A stretch of 46,622 nt of DNA from Prevotella sp. (GCA_017449025.1 JAFSKJ010000009.1:1-46622), one strand, 5' to 3'. Shown: positions 1 through 7,410, numbered from the stretch's first letter. Translations and numbers: made by a program. Notes: a model not told the origin generated them from the letters alone.

Positions 1-2
1 AT

Positions 3-236
3 GTTGACAAAGGATTATTGCCTGATAAATTGGCCCAGTGGGATAGGACACTGGAGAAATATGGCGGTAGGACCAAGTTTGACAATAGCAAGGATGTGAA
101 GTCATTATCCAAGAATATACAATCTATCATTCGCGACGGGAGGGATATTCCTATTCCCGTCATTGCATATTACTCGACTGACAGGTATAAAAAAGAAAAG
201 CGGAACACTGGTCACAACTACGCCCTTATATTGTGA
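3..236 (+). pseudogene. AAA ATPase fragment, truncated at both ends
   Basis: The frame is open from the left edge and ends at a TGA at 234-236. The visible residues contain a stretch (IPIPVIAYYSTDRY) that resembles the segment after the Walker A region of COG3950-type AAA ATPases, where LPLIAYYGTGRLW-like sequence is typical. The rest of the ATPase, including Walker B and the signature region, is missing because the frame runs into a sirtuin fragment read in another frame. I read this as a deletion remnant. The family assignment rests on one short motif and is moderate. Confidence 0.5.
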
Positions 237-490
237 TGTTTGGCGAATATATTGATAGTATGAATGTGGCTATCGACATCGTTAGTATGGCAGACATCTT
301 TGTAGTAGTTGGCACTTCATTGAAGGTATATCCGGCAGCAGGGTTCATCAACTATGCCCATCATGAAGTGCCAAAGTACGTGATTGATCCAGGCGAAATG
401 GAGCAATGCACACAACTGGGCTTTACTCATTTCAAGACAACAGCCACAGAAGGCATGAAGATGCTTTTGGAAGCATTCAAGGAATTGTAA
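191..490 (+). pseudogene. Sir2-family deacylase, C-terminal fragment
   Basis: The open frame starts after a stop at 188-190. It begins at the sirtuin motif RPYIVMFGE, followed by ADIFVVVGTSLKVYPAAG, which is the late part of the NAD-binding Rossmann fold, and a C-terminal segment similar to the intact sirtuin at 14797-15498. The whole N-terminal half (GAG..ES motif, TQN.D loop, catalytic HGE) is absent, so it cannot be an active NAD-dependent deacylase. GTG at 233 or ATG at 236 could still start a product of about 85 residues. The frame overlaps the AAA fragment, and the junction lies near 195-212. Confidence 0.75.
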
Positions 491-496
491 TTGATT

Positions 497-943
497 ATGG
501 CATACACATATAAATATCCAAGACCAGCGGTGACGGCTGACTGCGTGGTGATGACGAGAGAAGCAGAGCCGAAGGTTCTGCTGATTGAACGTGGTGATGA
601 GCCATTCAAGGGGTGTTGGGCATTCCCCGGTGGTTTCATGAATATGGATGAGACTACGGAGCAATGTGCTATCCGTGAACTTGAAGAGGAAACGGGACTG
701 AAGGTTAGCAAAGTATATCAGATAGGAGCTTACTCCAAGGTTGACCGTGACCCACGAGGAAGGACGGTTACTGTGGCTTATCTCGCTATCATCGATGCGC
801 CGATAGCTGTCAAAGGTCAAGATGATGCGGCAAAAGCACAATGGTTTCCGTTGACGGCATTGCCAGAGCTGGCCTTTGACCATGCTGACATTATGCGATA
901 TACCATTAAAAAGTATCAGGAGATTGTTATTGATAAAAAATGA
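497..943 (+). CDS. Nudix hydrolase
   Basis: A 148-residue protein with a complete Nudix box: GGFMNMDETTEQCAIRELEEETGL carries the G-x5-E-x7-R-E-x2-E-E-x-G pattern that binds the metal and hydrolyses nucleoside diphosphates linked to another moiety. The preceding WAFPGG is typical of the ADP-ribose pyrophosphatase/YjhB-like branch, but the substrate cannot be fixed from sequence. ATG 497 is preferred to the TTG six bases earlier. It follows the sirtuin fragment by six bases. Sirtuins and ADP-ribose-type Nudix enzymes both act in NAD metabolism, so the two may once have formed an operon. Confidence 0.9.
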   Translation: MAYTYKYPRPAVTADCVVMTREAEPKVLLIERGDEPFKGCWAFPGGFMNMDETTEQCAIRELEEETGLKVSKVYQIGAYSKVDRDPRGRTVTVAYLAIIDAPIAVKGQDDAAKAQWFPLTALPELAFDHADIMRYTIKKYQEIVIDKK

Positions 944-954
944 AATAAAATATG

Positions 955-962
955 TACTTTTG
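955..962 (+). promoter_or_regulatory. -7 box of the rhuM-like operon
   Basis: TACTTTTG fits the Bacteroidota TAnnTTTG element and lies 17 bases before the ATG of the RhuM-like gene. A TTG about 22 bases upstream (930-932) is a weak -33 candidate. It overlaps the region just after the Nudix stop, which suggests a separate transcript for the following four genes. Confidence 0.55.
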
Positions 963-978
963 TAAGTGAATAACGGAT

Positions 979-2013
979 ATGGAAGAAAACAAAGGACAGA
1001 TATTGCTCTATCAGACTCCTGATGGAGAATCGCGTATCGAGGTCAGGTTGGAGGGTGAGACGGTATGGCTCAGCCTTGACCAGATGGCTGAACTGTTTCA
1101 GCGCAACAAGTCAACGATTTCCCGGCACATCAAAAATGTGTTTGAGGAAGGGGAGCTAAACAAGGATGTGGTGGTTGCAAAATTTGCAACTACCACTCAG
1201 CATGGTGCCATCGAGGGTAAGACGCAAAGCCACATGGTAGATTTCTACAACCTCGATATGATTATCAGCGTGGGGTATCGGGTGCATTCCTATCGGGGTA
1301 TTCAGTTCCGTATGTGGGCAACAAAGGTGCTGAAAGAGTATATCGTGAAAGGATTTGCACTGAACGACGACCTGCTGAAGCGGGCTGGTGGCGGAAACTA
1401 CTTCGATGAACTGCTGGCTCGCATCCGTGACATCCGTTCATCGGAGAAGGTGTTCTATCGCAAGGTTCTGGAGATTTATGCCCTCAGCATCGACTATGAC
1501 CCAAGGGTGGAGATGACGCAGGAGTTCTTCAAAACGGTTCAAAACAAGATGCACTATGCCGTGCATGGTCACACGGCAGCAGAGATTATCTACGACCGTG
1601 CCGATGCACAGAAAGATTTCATGGGACTAACTGCATGGACGGGCGCATTGCCGAAGAAAGCGGATGCGGAGATTGCAAAAAACTATCTGTCGCAGGAGGA
1701 AATATCGACGCTTAACCGCATCGTCAGCCTTTATCTCGACTTTGCAGAATTGCAGGCAGAGGAGCATCGTCCGATGTACATGAAGGACTGGATAGCCATC
1801 CTCGACGACTTCTTGCGCATATCTCGCAAGGACATCCTGACACATGCCGGACGTATCTCTGCACAGTTGGCCAAAGCCAAGGCTGATGGGGAATATGAGA
1901 AGTTCAAGGAGCGCACGAAGAATGAGTTGTCGGCTGTGGAGATTCACTTCCTGGAGCAGTTTGAGCGTGAGCAGAAGAAGTTGACTGACAAGGGGAAGAA
2001 GGACAAGAAGTAA
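979..2013 (+). CDS. RhuM-family protein (virulence protein RhuM homologue)
   Basis: A 344-residue protein of the RhuM/RhuM-like family. The N-terminus (about residues 10-130) matches the family core: VWLSLDQMAELFQRNKSTISRHI, which looks like a DNA-binding helix-turn-helix, and then MVDFYNLDMIISVGYRVHS and RGIQFRMWATKVL. RhuM was named from Salmonella pathogenicity island 3, but its biochemical role is unknown; homologues are common on mobile islands, sometimes near restriction or toxin-antitoxin genes. The C-terminus is lysine-rich and highly charged. It is the first gene of an apparent operon with the next three. Whether it is a regulator or part of a defence module is open. Confidence 0.88.
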   Translation: MEENKGQILLYQTPDGESRIEVRLEGETVWLSLDQMAELFQRNKSTISRHIKNVFEEGELNKDVVVAKFATTTQHGAIEGKTQSHMVDFYNLDMIISVGYRVHSYRGIQFRMWATKVLKEYIVKGFALNDDLLKRAGGGNYFDELLARIRDIRSSEKVFYRKVLEIYALSIDYDPRVEMTQEFFKTVQNKMHYAVHGHTAAEIIYDRADAQKDFMGLTAWTGALPKKADAEIAKNYLSQEEISTLNRIVSLYLDFAELQAEEHRPMYMKDWIAILDDFLRISRKDILTHAGRISAQLAKAKADGEYEKFKERTKNELSAVEIHFLEQFEREQKKLTDKGKKDKK

Positions 2014-2045
2014 TCGCATATTCAAGCTAATAGACTTCAGATACG

Positions 2046-2753
2046 ATGCCAGCAATCATCACAGATACGTTCGACTACAACGATATTGTCAGGGTTCTTG
2101 ACCTTGACGAAGCTTTCGTGCATCATCAGATTGATGCGCTCCAACCGAAGTATTGGCGTGCCGTGATCAAGACAAAGCCCAAGGGGTTGAAGATTTTCCA
2201 GCCTGTGATGGTAAGTGGCAATCGAGGCATCGACTATATGATATACATGCTGAGCCGCGACTGGCAGATTACCAAAAAACAGCGACTGCTCGACTATATG
2301 TTTTTCGGGGTGTACCGCCAGTCAGACGGGTTCCACCTCGTGGGCTTCACGTATCTTGATTCAAACCCTTTGGCAAAGGCAGAGATAGTGTTCTTTACTC
2401 CCCACTTCTTTGACAGGTATCGGGAGAGGACGGGCTTGCCGATGGACATGCCCAAAATGGAGGTGATGAAGGATTGGATCAAGAAGAACCAGCATCTCAA
2501 TTCTGATGCACAGGGCAATGAGAAATATCCCGATGGCATCTTCTGTGTCTATCCCAGTGGTGTCGCATTAGGGAGAGAGTTGCCTGACGGCAATAGTGAG
2601 ATGAAGACTTTCGTCACCTACGACATGCTGCGTGGTGAGCAGGTGGAGAAGAGTGAGAACCAAAACCGTGCTGCCAAGGTTCAGGAAGAAGAAGGTATCA
2701 GGAACTGTAAGGAGTTAGTAGATAGACTTGTAAAACAAGGCATTCGCCTATAA
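2046..2753 (+). CDS. Unknown protein, 235 aa
   Basis: I do not recognise this family. It starts 32 bases after the rhuM-like stop and ends 13 bases before the nitroreductase, which supports translation within one operon. No signal peptide or membrane segment is seen. The centre has FFTPHFFDRYRERTG, a charged aromatic helix, followed by a Lys-rich segment and a strand-rich region (IFCVYPSGVALG). The C-terminus (KSENQNRAAKVQEEE) looks helical. The HxxxRxxER arrangement could be catalytic or nucleic-acid binding, but that is only a guess. Homologues next to rhuM would make a functional pairing likely. Confidence 0.75.
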   Translation: MPAIITDTFDYNDIVRVLDLDEAFVHHQIDALQPKYWRAVIKTKPKGLKIFQPVMVSGNRGIDYMIYMLSRDWQITKKQRLLDYMFFGVYRQSDGFHLVGFTYLDSNPLAKAEIVFFTPHFFDRYRERTGLPMDMPKMEVMKDWIKKNQHLNSDAQGNEKYPDGIFCVYPSGVALGRELPDGNSEMKTFVTYDMLRGEQVEKSENQNRAAKVQEEEGIRNCKELVDRLVKQGIRL

Positions 2754-2766
2754 AACCAATAGAATT

Positions 2767-3279
2767 ATGGATTTCATAGAATTAGCAAAGAGCAGGTACT
2801 CCTGCAAGAAGTTTGACGCACGTCAGATTAATAAGGAACAACTGGACAGCATCCTGGAGGCTGGGCGACTGGCTCCTACGGCTAAGAATCTGCAGGAGCA
2901 GCACGTGTATGTGGTGCAGTCGGCAGAGGGAATTGCCAAGATTGACACGCTCACACCGTGCAGATACGGTGCGCCGACAATGCTCATCGTGGCCTTCGAT
3001 AAGAACAACGTGTTTACCTATCCTGGTCAGAAGTATGATTCGGGTATTGAGGATGCCTCCATCGTGACCACTCACATGATGCTCTGTGCAAAGAGTGTGG
3101 GCGTGGACAGCTGTTGGGTGAACTTCTTCGACCCTGACAAGATGGCTGAAGCGTTCCAGTTGCCTGAGAACGAAGAGATTCTGACGTGTCTGGCCCTCGG
3201 CTATGCTGCTGAAGGAACGAAGCCACTGGCTAATCACAACAGCCGCAAGCCGATTGAAGAGACTGTGACGTACCTATAA
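2767..3279 (+). CDS. Nitroreductase-family flavoprotein
   Basis: A 170-residue FMN-dependent oxidoreductase of the nitroreductase fold. The N-terminal SRYSCKKFD and EAGRLAPTAKNLQEQ segments are the usual flavin-binding region, and LALGYAAEGTKP near the C-terminus is the second family signature. Members reduce nitro groups, quinones or flavins with NAD(P)H; some minimal forms like this one in anaerobes act in detoxification. The substrate is unknown. The gene sits 13 bases after the unknown gene and 24 bases before the TauE-type permease, within one apparent operon. Confidence 0.92.
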   Translation: MDFIELAKSRYSCKKFDARQINKEQLDSILEAGRLAPTAKNLQEQHVYVVQSAEGIAKIDTLTPCRYGAPTMLIVAFDKNNVFTYPGQKYDSGIEDASIVTTHMMLCAKSVGVDSCWVNFFDPDKMAEAFQLPENEEILTCLALGYAAEGTKPLANHNSRKPIEETVTYL

Positions 3280-3303
3280 ACATGTCTGAAATGAAGGAAT
3301 AAA

Positions 3304-4041
3304 GTGGAAGTGAGCAGTATTGTGATTGCCATATTCCTACTGAGCATCGGAGCCAGTTTTGTGCAACGCACAACTGGTTTCGGCTTTGGTATCTTCATCA
3401 TGGCGATGCTGCCATACTTCATGCCAACCTATGGCGAAGCAACAACCCTGTCTGGCATTCTGGCTATTACTACTTCGGCTGTCATCGTTTGGCGGCTCAG
3501 GAGGTATGTTACTTGGCAGCGTATGTGGCCGATACTGCTGACATTTATTATTGTCTCGACTACGGCCATCTTTGTGCTTACACGCATTGAAGACCACATT
3601 CTGAGGCAGATTCTTGGCGCGGCCTTGATAGTCATCAGCATTTATTTTGCTTTGTTTAGCCAGAAGATAAAGCTGCCGACAACGAAGCAGGTGCAGGTGG
3701 GAGCCGGAACGCTGAGCGGACTGATGGGAGGCTTCTTTGGGATGCAAGGCCCGCCAGCAGTGCTTTACTTCATCCAGTCGGAACCCACAAAGGAGCATTA
3801 TATGGCAATGGCGCAGACGTACTTCCTGATAGGCAATGTGATGATGACCTTGGTTCGGGCCTACAACGGCTTCTTCACAACAACCGTCCTGACAGACTAC
3901 TGCTTTGGACTTGGCGGTGTCATTATAGGTACAAGCCTTGGAGCCTACGTTTTCAAGCGCATTCCCAATCGGGTCTTTCGGTATGTCGTCTATGCTTATA
4001 TCGGGGTAAGTGGAATGATTATCCTGCTAACAAACAGCTAA
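3304..4041 (+). CDS. Sulfite exporter TauE/SafE-family membrane protein
   Basis: A 245-residue integral membrane protein of the TauE/SafE (DUF81) family. About seven to eight hydrophobic segments are visible, with the duplicated family motif: GASFVQRTTGFGFGIF near residue 20 and LSGLMGGFFGMQGPPAVLYF near 140. Family members move sulfite or organosulfur anions, or are uncharacterised. There is no ATG at the start. GTG 3304 or GTG 3310 must be used, since the next in-frame ATG (FIMAM) lies inside the first membrane region. The last 15 bases overlap the converging reading frame at 4027-4260. Confidence 0.85.
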   Translation: MEVSSIVIAIFLLSIGASFVQRTTGFGFGIFIMAMLPYFMPTYGEATTLSGILAITTSAVIVWRLRRYVTWQRMWPILLTFIIVSTTAIFVLTRIEDHILRQILGAALIVISIYFALFSQKIKLPTTKQVQVGAGTLSGLMGGFFGMQGPPAVLYFIQSEPTKEHYMAMAQTYFLIGNVMMTLVRAYNGFFTTTVLTDYCFGLGGVIIGTSLGAYVFKRIPNRVFRYVVYAYIGVSGMIILLTNS

Positions 4042-4260
4042 CTCGCAAAGAGGATCCTCTCTGATGATTTTGGGTGCGGACTTGCCCGCCAGTACCAGAA
4101 TCTTCTTGCCGTTGCGGTAGATGTGCAGCTGACGTGAGCGGACTACGGCAGTCAGTTCTGGGTCATCTTGCATGGCCGTCCAAAGAGGATGATAGATGCC
4201 ATCCACATCAAACAGCTTCCGTTGCAGGTGAGAGCATAGGTTGGTGGTGTCGATGGTCAT
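4027..4260 (-). CDS. Small unknown protein, probably 3'-truncated
   Basis: A 77-residue reading frame starting eight bases after the cupin stop, so it would be the last gene of that minus-strand operon. It contains SRQLHIYRNGKKILVLAGKSAPKIIRED, a strand-rich basic segment that looks like the start of a larger domain, but the frame stops abruptly (PLCELAVC) inside the 3' end of the converging permease gene. I do not recognise a family. The sudden end, with the two genes overlapping tail to tail, suggests that a deletion removed the rest. Confidence 0.5.
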   Translation of the reverse strand: MTIDTTNLCSHLQRKLFDVDGIYHPLWTAMQDDPELTAVVRSRQLHIYRNGKKILVLAGKSAPKIIREDPLCELAVC

Positions 4261-4267
4261 ATATCAC

Positions 4268-4609
4268 TTATTTCAGAAAGTCCTCACGCATTGGGCTGAA
4301 GGTGTCGATAAGGATGCCAGCCTCTAAGCAGACGCAACCATGCGGCAAGTTGGGAGCCACGTAATAACCATCGCCAGCCCTGAGAACCTGTTTCTTGTCA
4401 CCGATGGTCACTTCAAAGCAGCCGCTGGCAACATAGGTACTCTGGGTATGGGGATGCTGATGAAGGGTGCCGATGGCTCCTTGCTGGAACTTCACTTTCA
4501 CCATCATCAGGTGCTCATCGTAGCCCATGATCTGGCGGACTATTCCATCACCGGCATCCTGCCACTGGATGTCGGAGGCTAACTGGTAGGTGTTGCTCGT
4601 CTTTGCCAT
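4268..4609 (-). CDS. Cupin-domain protein, KdgF-like
   Basis: A 113-residue single-domain cupin. The metal-binding motif 1 is visible as TLHQHPHTQSTYVASGCFEVTIG and motif 2 as GDGYYVAPNLPHGCV. The ending DTFSPMREDFLK strongly resembles KdgF, which converts unsaturated uronates (from pectin or alginate breakdown) to linear keto-sugars. Bacteroidota KdgF homologues usually sit in pectin loci, and no lyase is present here, so the role could be a different uronate or sugar. It is the middle gene of a three-gene minus-strand operon, four bases after the 42-residue reading frame begins the transcript. Confidence 0.8.
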   Translation of the reverse strand: MAKTSNTYQLASDIQWQDAGDGIVRQIMGYDEHLMMVKVKFQQGAIGTLHQHPHTQSTYVASGCFEVTIGDKKQVLRAGDGYYVAPNLPHGCVCLEAGILIDTFSPMREDFLK

Positions 4610-4612
4610 AAG

Positions 4613-4741
4613 TCAGAACTTTACGGTAAATTCATCGTTGATGTCACGGTTCTCTATCTCGTAAGCCAATTCCTGACGGACGGCCTGCTTCTCTTCGTTC
4701 TCGGGCATTGCTACTGTTGCCCTTGCATATTCTTGTGTCAT
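4613..4741 (-). CDS. Small unknown 42-aa protein
   Basis: The minus strand encodes 42 codons from an ATG at 4739-4741 to a TGA at 4613-4615, three bases before the cupin ATG. It lies 26 bases downstream of a good TAnnTTTG box, so it should be the first translated frame of the cupin transcript. The peptide is charged, starts MTQEYARA and ends NRDINDEFTVKF, and has no hydrophobic segment. It could be a small partner, a translated leader, or the leftover of a longer gene. There is no family assignment. Confidence 0.5.
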   Translation of the reverse strand: MTQEYARATVAMPENEEKQAVRQELAYEIENRDINDEFTVKF

Positions 4742-4767
4742 ATAAGTCGTATTTGATAATTCGTTTG

Positions 4768-4775
4768 CAAAAGTA
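4768..4775 (-). promoter_or_regulatory. -7 box of the cupin operon
   Basis: Read on the minus strand this is TACTTTTG, matching TAnnTTTG, 26 bases before the ATG of the 42-aa frame. No strict TTTG is seen at -33; an AT-rich stretch lies there instead. The 4742-4850 gap otherwise holds nothing I can name and separates the cargo from the mobilization block. Confidence 0.55.
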
Positions 4776-4850
4776 GTCAATTTATATTAGAACAGAGCAT
4801 GATTTAGCGAAATTCGCATAAAAATCGTTCCATCTGATAGCTACTGACTG

Positions 4851-6122
4851 TTATCGCTTTAATTGGCGTTCATCATCCACTTCATCGTAGTTGCTCTTAT
4901 GGCCAACTTCCCATTCACGGTTCTGATCACGAGAGCCTTCTTTTGTAATAGAGGGCTTTTGAATGTGGATGGCGTTGGATTCCTTGGTAGCCTGCTGTTG
5001 TTGGTTAGCGGCTTCAAGGGGATGTGCTTTCAGCCAGGCTTTGCGGTCGTTGGTTCGAAGGGTCTCTGTCTGATAGTCTTGCAGGTCAATGAAGTCATCA
5101 TTGTAAGCGATACGCCCTTTGGAGATATGAGTGCCAAACTGACGGCGAAGCATACGGTTCAGTTCACGGGTAGTGAGGTCGGGATTGTCATCCATCATGG
5201 CATCGATAAACTCATCCATGCGGTGTAGGCGTTCCTCTTTACTATGGAACTGGAGCAATTCTTTCAGTTTCAGCACTTCACCACCTTTGAGGACAGTTTT
5301 GTTTTGGTGGTCGATGATGGTATAGCCGTAGGGCTTGTCCTTGGAACCATGAAAGATGAGATCTATGCCAAACTTCTGCTTCATGGTTGCCTTCAATTCT
5401 TCCTTGTCGGCACTCATATCACGGTACTTCAGGAGAATGGCACGAAGCTGACGCTGGCGTTTCTCGTCTATGGTGGCGTTCTGGCACTTTGAGGATATAT
5501 CTGAGAGATTCAATCGCTCGATAACACAACCATCACGCTTGATGCAGAGTTGGTTGTCTCGCTCATAACACTGATAGCCCATCGATTCCAGAACGGTCTG
5601 GAACTGTTTGACGGTGGAGAAATGATACTCCAGAGCCTTCTTGATGGAATCGAATGCCCGCTGCTTCTGACTCTCTCCCATGATACGGCTGATGACTTCC
5701 TGCGAACGGACTCTTTCATGATGGTCGTTGATTTTGTGGCCATTGGGGGCAACGCGACTGGTGACGATGTGCAGGTGATTGTTATCCGTATCGTGGTGGG
5801 CATAGATGAGGACGGGCTGACCATCCTCACCATATCCCATTTCTTTGAGGTATTGATGGGCAATGTCTAACAGTTGCTCATGGGTGTATTCGTCACCTCG
5901 GCAACTAATGGCGAGGTGGAACTGTGGACTCTTGATATACGCATTGCGCTGAGAGTAATCGGTGAGAAACTGCTTCAACTGGTCGGGGGTGTATGACTGT
6001 AATTGACCGATGAAATCAAAGTTTTTCATCTCCAACAGTTCGGCAACGCCCTCGCTGACCTTGCGCTCATTGTAGTCAACGGCATGGAAAGTGGTACTGG
6101 ATGGAAGGATGGTGGCTATCAT
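4851..6122 (-). CDS. Relaxase/mobilization nuclease
   Basis: A 423-residue relaxase (relaxase/mobilization nuclease family, pfam03432 type). The histidine metal-binding motif III is clear: YAHHDTDNNHLHIVTSRVAPNG around residue 110. An N-terminal tyrosine near the start (for example VDYNERK) is the likely nicking residue. The enzyme nicks oriT and pilots the strand during conjugative transfer, using another element's mating pore because none is encoded here. The C-terminus beyond residue 370 is Gln/Lys-rich and low in complexity. The ATG is three bases after the MobC-like stop, so the two are translationally coupled. Confidence 0.93.
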   Translation of the reverse strand: MIATILPSSTTFHAVDYNERKVSEGVAELLEMKNFDFIGQLQSYTPDQLKQFLTDYSQRNAYIKSPQFHLAISCRGDEYTHEQLLDIAHQYLKEMGYGEDGQPVLIYAHHDTDNNHLHIVTSRVAPNGHKINDHHERVRSQEVISRIMGESQKQRAFDSIKKALEYHFSTVKQFQTVLESMGYQCYERDNQLCIKRDGCVIERLNLSDISSKCQNATIDEKRQRQLRAILLKYRDMSADKEELKATMKQKFGIDLIFHGSKDKPYGYTIIDHQNKTVLKGGEVLKLKELLQFHSKEERLHRMDEFIDAMMDDNPDLTTRELNRMLRRQFGTHISKGRIAYNDDFIDLQDYQTETLRTNDRKAWLKAHPLEAANQQQQATKESNAIHIQKPSITKEGSRDQNREWEVGHKSNYDEVDDERQLKR

Positions 6123-6125
6123 GGT

Positions 6126-6509
6126 TCAGAGTTTTGTCAGTTGGATGGCAACCTGAGAAAGTTGCCGTTTGAGTTCTTGGATAAGACGGGTGATTTCTTG
6201 GGTCTGAGGGTAGAGCACCTGCTCGAAGAACTGCGGAGTGAGTTCTTCGGAGATGGCGAGTTCGTTGGCTCGATGGACGCTTTGGTTGAAGTTGCTGCCC
6301 AGCCAACTGAGTTGCTGTTCGTAGCGTTTATAGTAATCCATCATTGCATGAAGGGCATCAATTTTTCCGAGTGTGGCGGTGTCGTCGAACTGTTTGACGG
6401 CATCGCGTACCATCGCACTGACAGTCTGGTAACGGGCTGCTTTGCGTCGGAAAAGGGCTTCATCGTCGGGTGTGAGCCGGATATAGATTCGCTTCGTTTT
6501 TCGTTCCAT
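6126..6509 (-). CDS. MobC-like mobilization accessory protein
   Basis: A 127-residue basic protein. The N-terminal KRIYIRLTPDDEALFRRKAAR resembles a ribbon-helix-helix DNA-binding region. The centre WLGSNFNQSVHRANELA is the conserved region of MobC-type relaxosome proteins, and the rest is helical. Such proteins bind oriT and help the relaxase open the strands. It is transcribed with the relaxase, and the candidate oriT lies directly upstream, as is usual for these modules. Confidence 0.88.
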   Translation of the reverse strand: MERKTKRIYIRLTPDDEALFRRKAARYQTVSAMVRDAVKQFDDTATLGKIDALHAMMDYYKRYEQQLSWLGSNFNQSVHRANELAISEELTPQFFEQVLYPQTQEITRLIQELKRQLSQVAIQLTKL

Positions 6510-6529
6510 GCTATCCTGGTCTTTTGAGT

Positions 6530-6705
6530 TTATACTAATGGTTCATTCCAATAAAGACACTGAGTTTCGAGGTGGCTTGACTCCCCGGTTCGGAGAACTG
6601 GGCAAGGTGGCTTTCGGGTGGACGAACGGAGTTTGTACGCACAAAAGCACAACTTGCTATTCCGTTTCGTCAGACCTTGGTCGCCCCGGCTCGATGTCGC
6701 TGATA
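6530..6705 (-). other. Candidate oriT / mob leader region
   Basis: This 175-base gap lies directly upstream of the mob genes, the normal place for oriT. An imperfect inverted repeat CCGGTTC-GGA-GAACTGG sits at about 6582-6598, next to a GC-richer stretch. I cannot identify a nick consensus, so this is placement by context. A 68-residue plus-strand frame covering the area shows no protein-like character. Confidence 0.35.
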
Positions 6706-6713
6706 CAAAGTTA
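6706..6713 (-). promoter_or_regulatory. -7 box of the mobC-relaxase operon
   Basis: On the minus strand the sequence reads TAACTTTG, fitting TAnnTTTG. It is about 200 bases before the MobC-like ATG, so the transcript would have a long leader through the candidate oriT. There is no exact -33 TTTG. Confidence 0.5.
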
Positions 6714-6759
6714 GCAAATTTTTCGCTGACGGAGGAAAATTGTCGATGAAATCGGCGGT

Positions 6760-7110
6760 TTGCTGCATTGCAGGAATGTCGGTTTGCTGTAATGGTGGAA
6801 TACTGCTTTGATATAATGCAGGAGTGGTGGAATACATCTTTGATGCAATGCTGCTTTGGATGATTACACCTTTTATATATTATAGGATTGCTGTAATGGA
6901 TGAATGATGGTTTGCGTGAATGGTGCTTTTATGCAATGGATGAAACAACCAATGGTGCAATGCACTATTGAATGAATGGTGCAATGATGTAAACCACCAA
7001 TGAACGATTGTTTCAATGAATGATTGTTCCAATGACGGAATGAAGCAATGATTGAATGCTGCTTTGATGGAAACCACCAATGGTGGATTCATGCTTTGAG
7101 GGAAACAAAT
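6760..7110. repeat. AATG-rich degenerate repeat array
   Basis: The word AATG occurs about 21 times in 350 bases on the plus strand, in degenerate 10-12 base units such as GCAATGATG and GAATGAATGG. Two longer copies, GATGTAAACCACCAATG near 6973 and GATGGAAACCACCAATG near 7067, are nearly identical. GCTTTGATG variants recur as well. The composition gives a spurious minus-strand 70-residue frame rich in His. There are no regular spacers, so it is not CRISPR. Location between mob and rep suggests a plasmid cis-site (partition, incompatibility or secondary iterons). Confidence 0.6.
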
Positions 7111-7207
7111 AAGGCTCAGCGGATGGTGAATTGGTAGCCGGAATCGTTGGCAGTCTCGCGGAAAATGAGTACCTTTATGTAGTCTTTAAATTGAAAACGT
7201 TACGGAT

Positions 7208-7378
7208 ATGAATGGATTGTTGACTGGTTATTTCATCGGAAGGCTGATTGCGATGCTTGTAAAGGGCATCTGCACAGTGATTTGGTTCTTTGTGGCGAAC
7301 ACGGTGAAACTCATCGTTGCCATTCTGCGCTTCTTTATTGAGCAGGCTAACGCTCCAAAAAACCACGTTCTCGGATAG
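7208..7378 (+). CDS. Small hydrophobic protein, 56 aa
   Basis: ATG at 7208 to TAG at 7376-7378. The product starts MNGLLTGYFIGRL and is dominated by one long hydrophobic stretch (about residues 8-44) interrupted by single Lys and Arg residues, consistent with one or two membrane or amphipathic helices, followed by a short polar tail. There is no homology I can name. Small membrane peptides in replication regions can be toxins of type I or similar systems, but no antitoxin RNA is proven. Codon use looks protein-like, which is why it is listed. Confidence 0.45.
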   Translation: MNGLLTGYFIGRLIAMLVKGICTVIWFFVANTVKLIVAILRFFIEQANAPKNHVLG

Positions 7379-7390
7379 TTCTTGAAGGTG

Positions 7391-7410
7391 CAAAAGTCGG
7401 CAAAAGTCGG
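7391..7410. repeat. Perfect 10-bp tandem duplication
   Basis: CAAAAGTCGG is repeated twice head to tail, directly after the 56-aa frame. It is followed by GTCGGGCAGGTCGCTCGG, a GC-rich stretch. Its role is unknown; it may be a protein-binding site of the maintenance region. Confidence 0.6.

Noticed and set aside
1-4741. A defence island centred on the AAA ATPase and sirtuin
   Set aside because: Both are fragments here. RhuM alone does not prove a defence role, and no nuclease or restriction gene is visible.
6508-6714. 68-residue plus-strand frame over the candidate oriT
   Set aside because: It overlaps the mob promoter region, has no ribosome-binding context and looks like noise.
6880-7092. 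His-rich 70-residue minus-strand reading frame
   Set aside because: It is a by-product of the AATG repeat composition and has no protein-like features.
6760-7110. Possible CRISPR array
   Set aside because: The units are short, irregular and not separated by unique spacers of constant length, and no cas gene is present.
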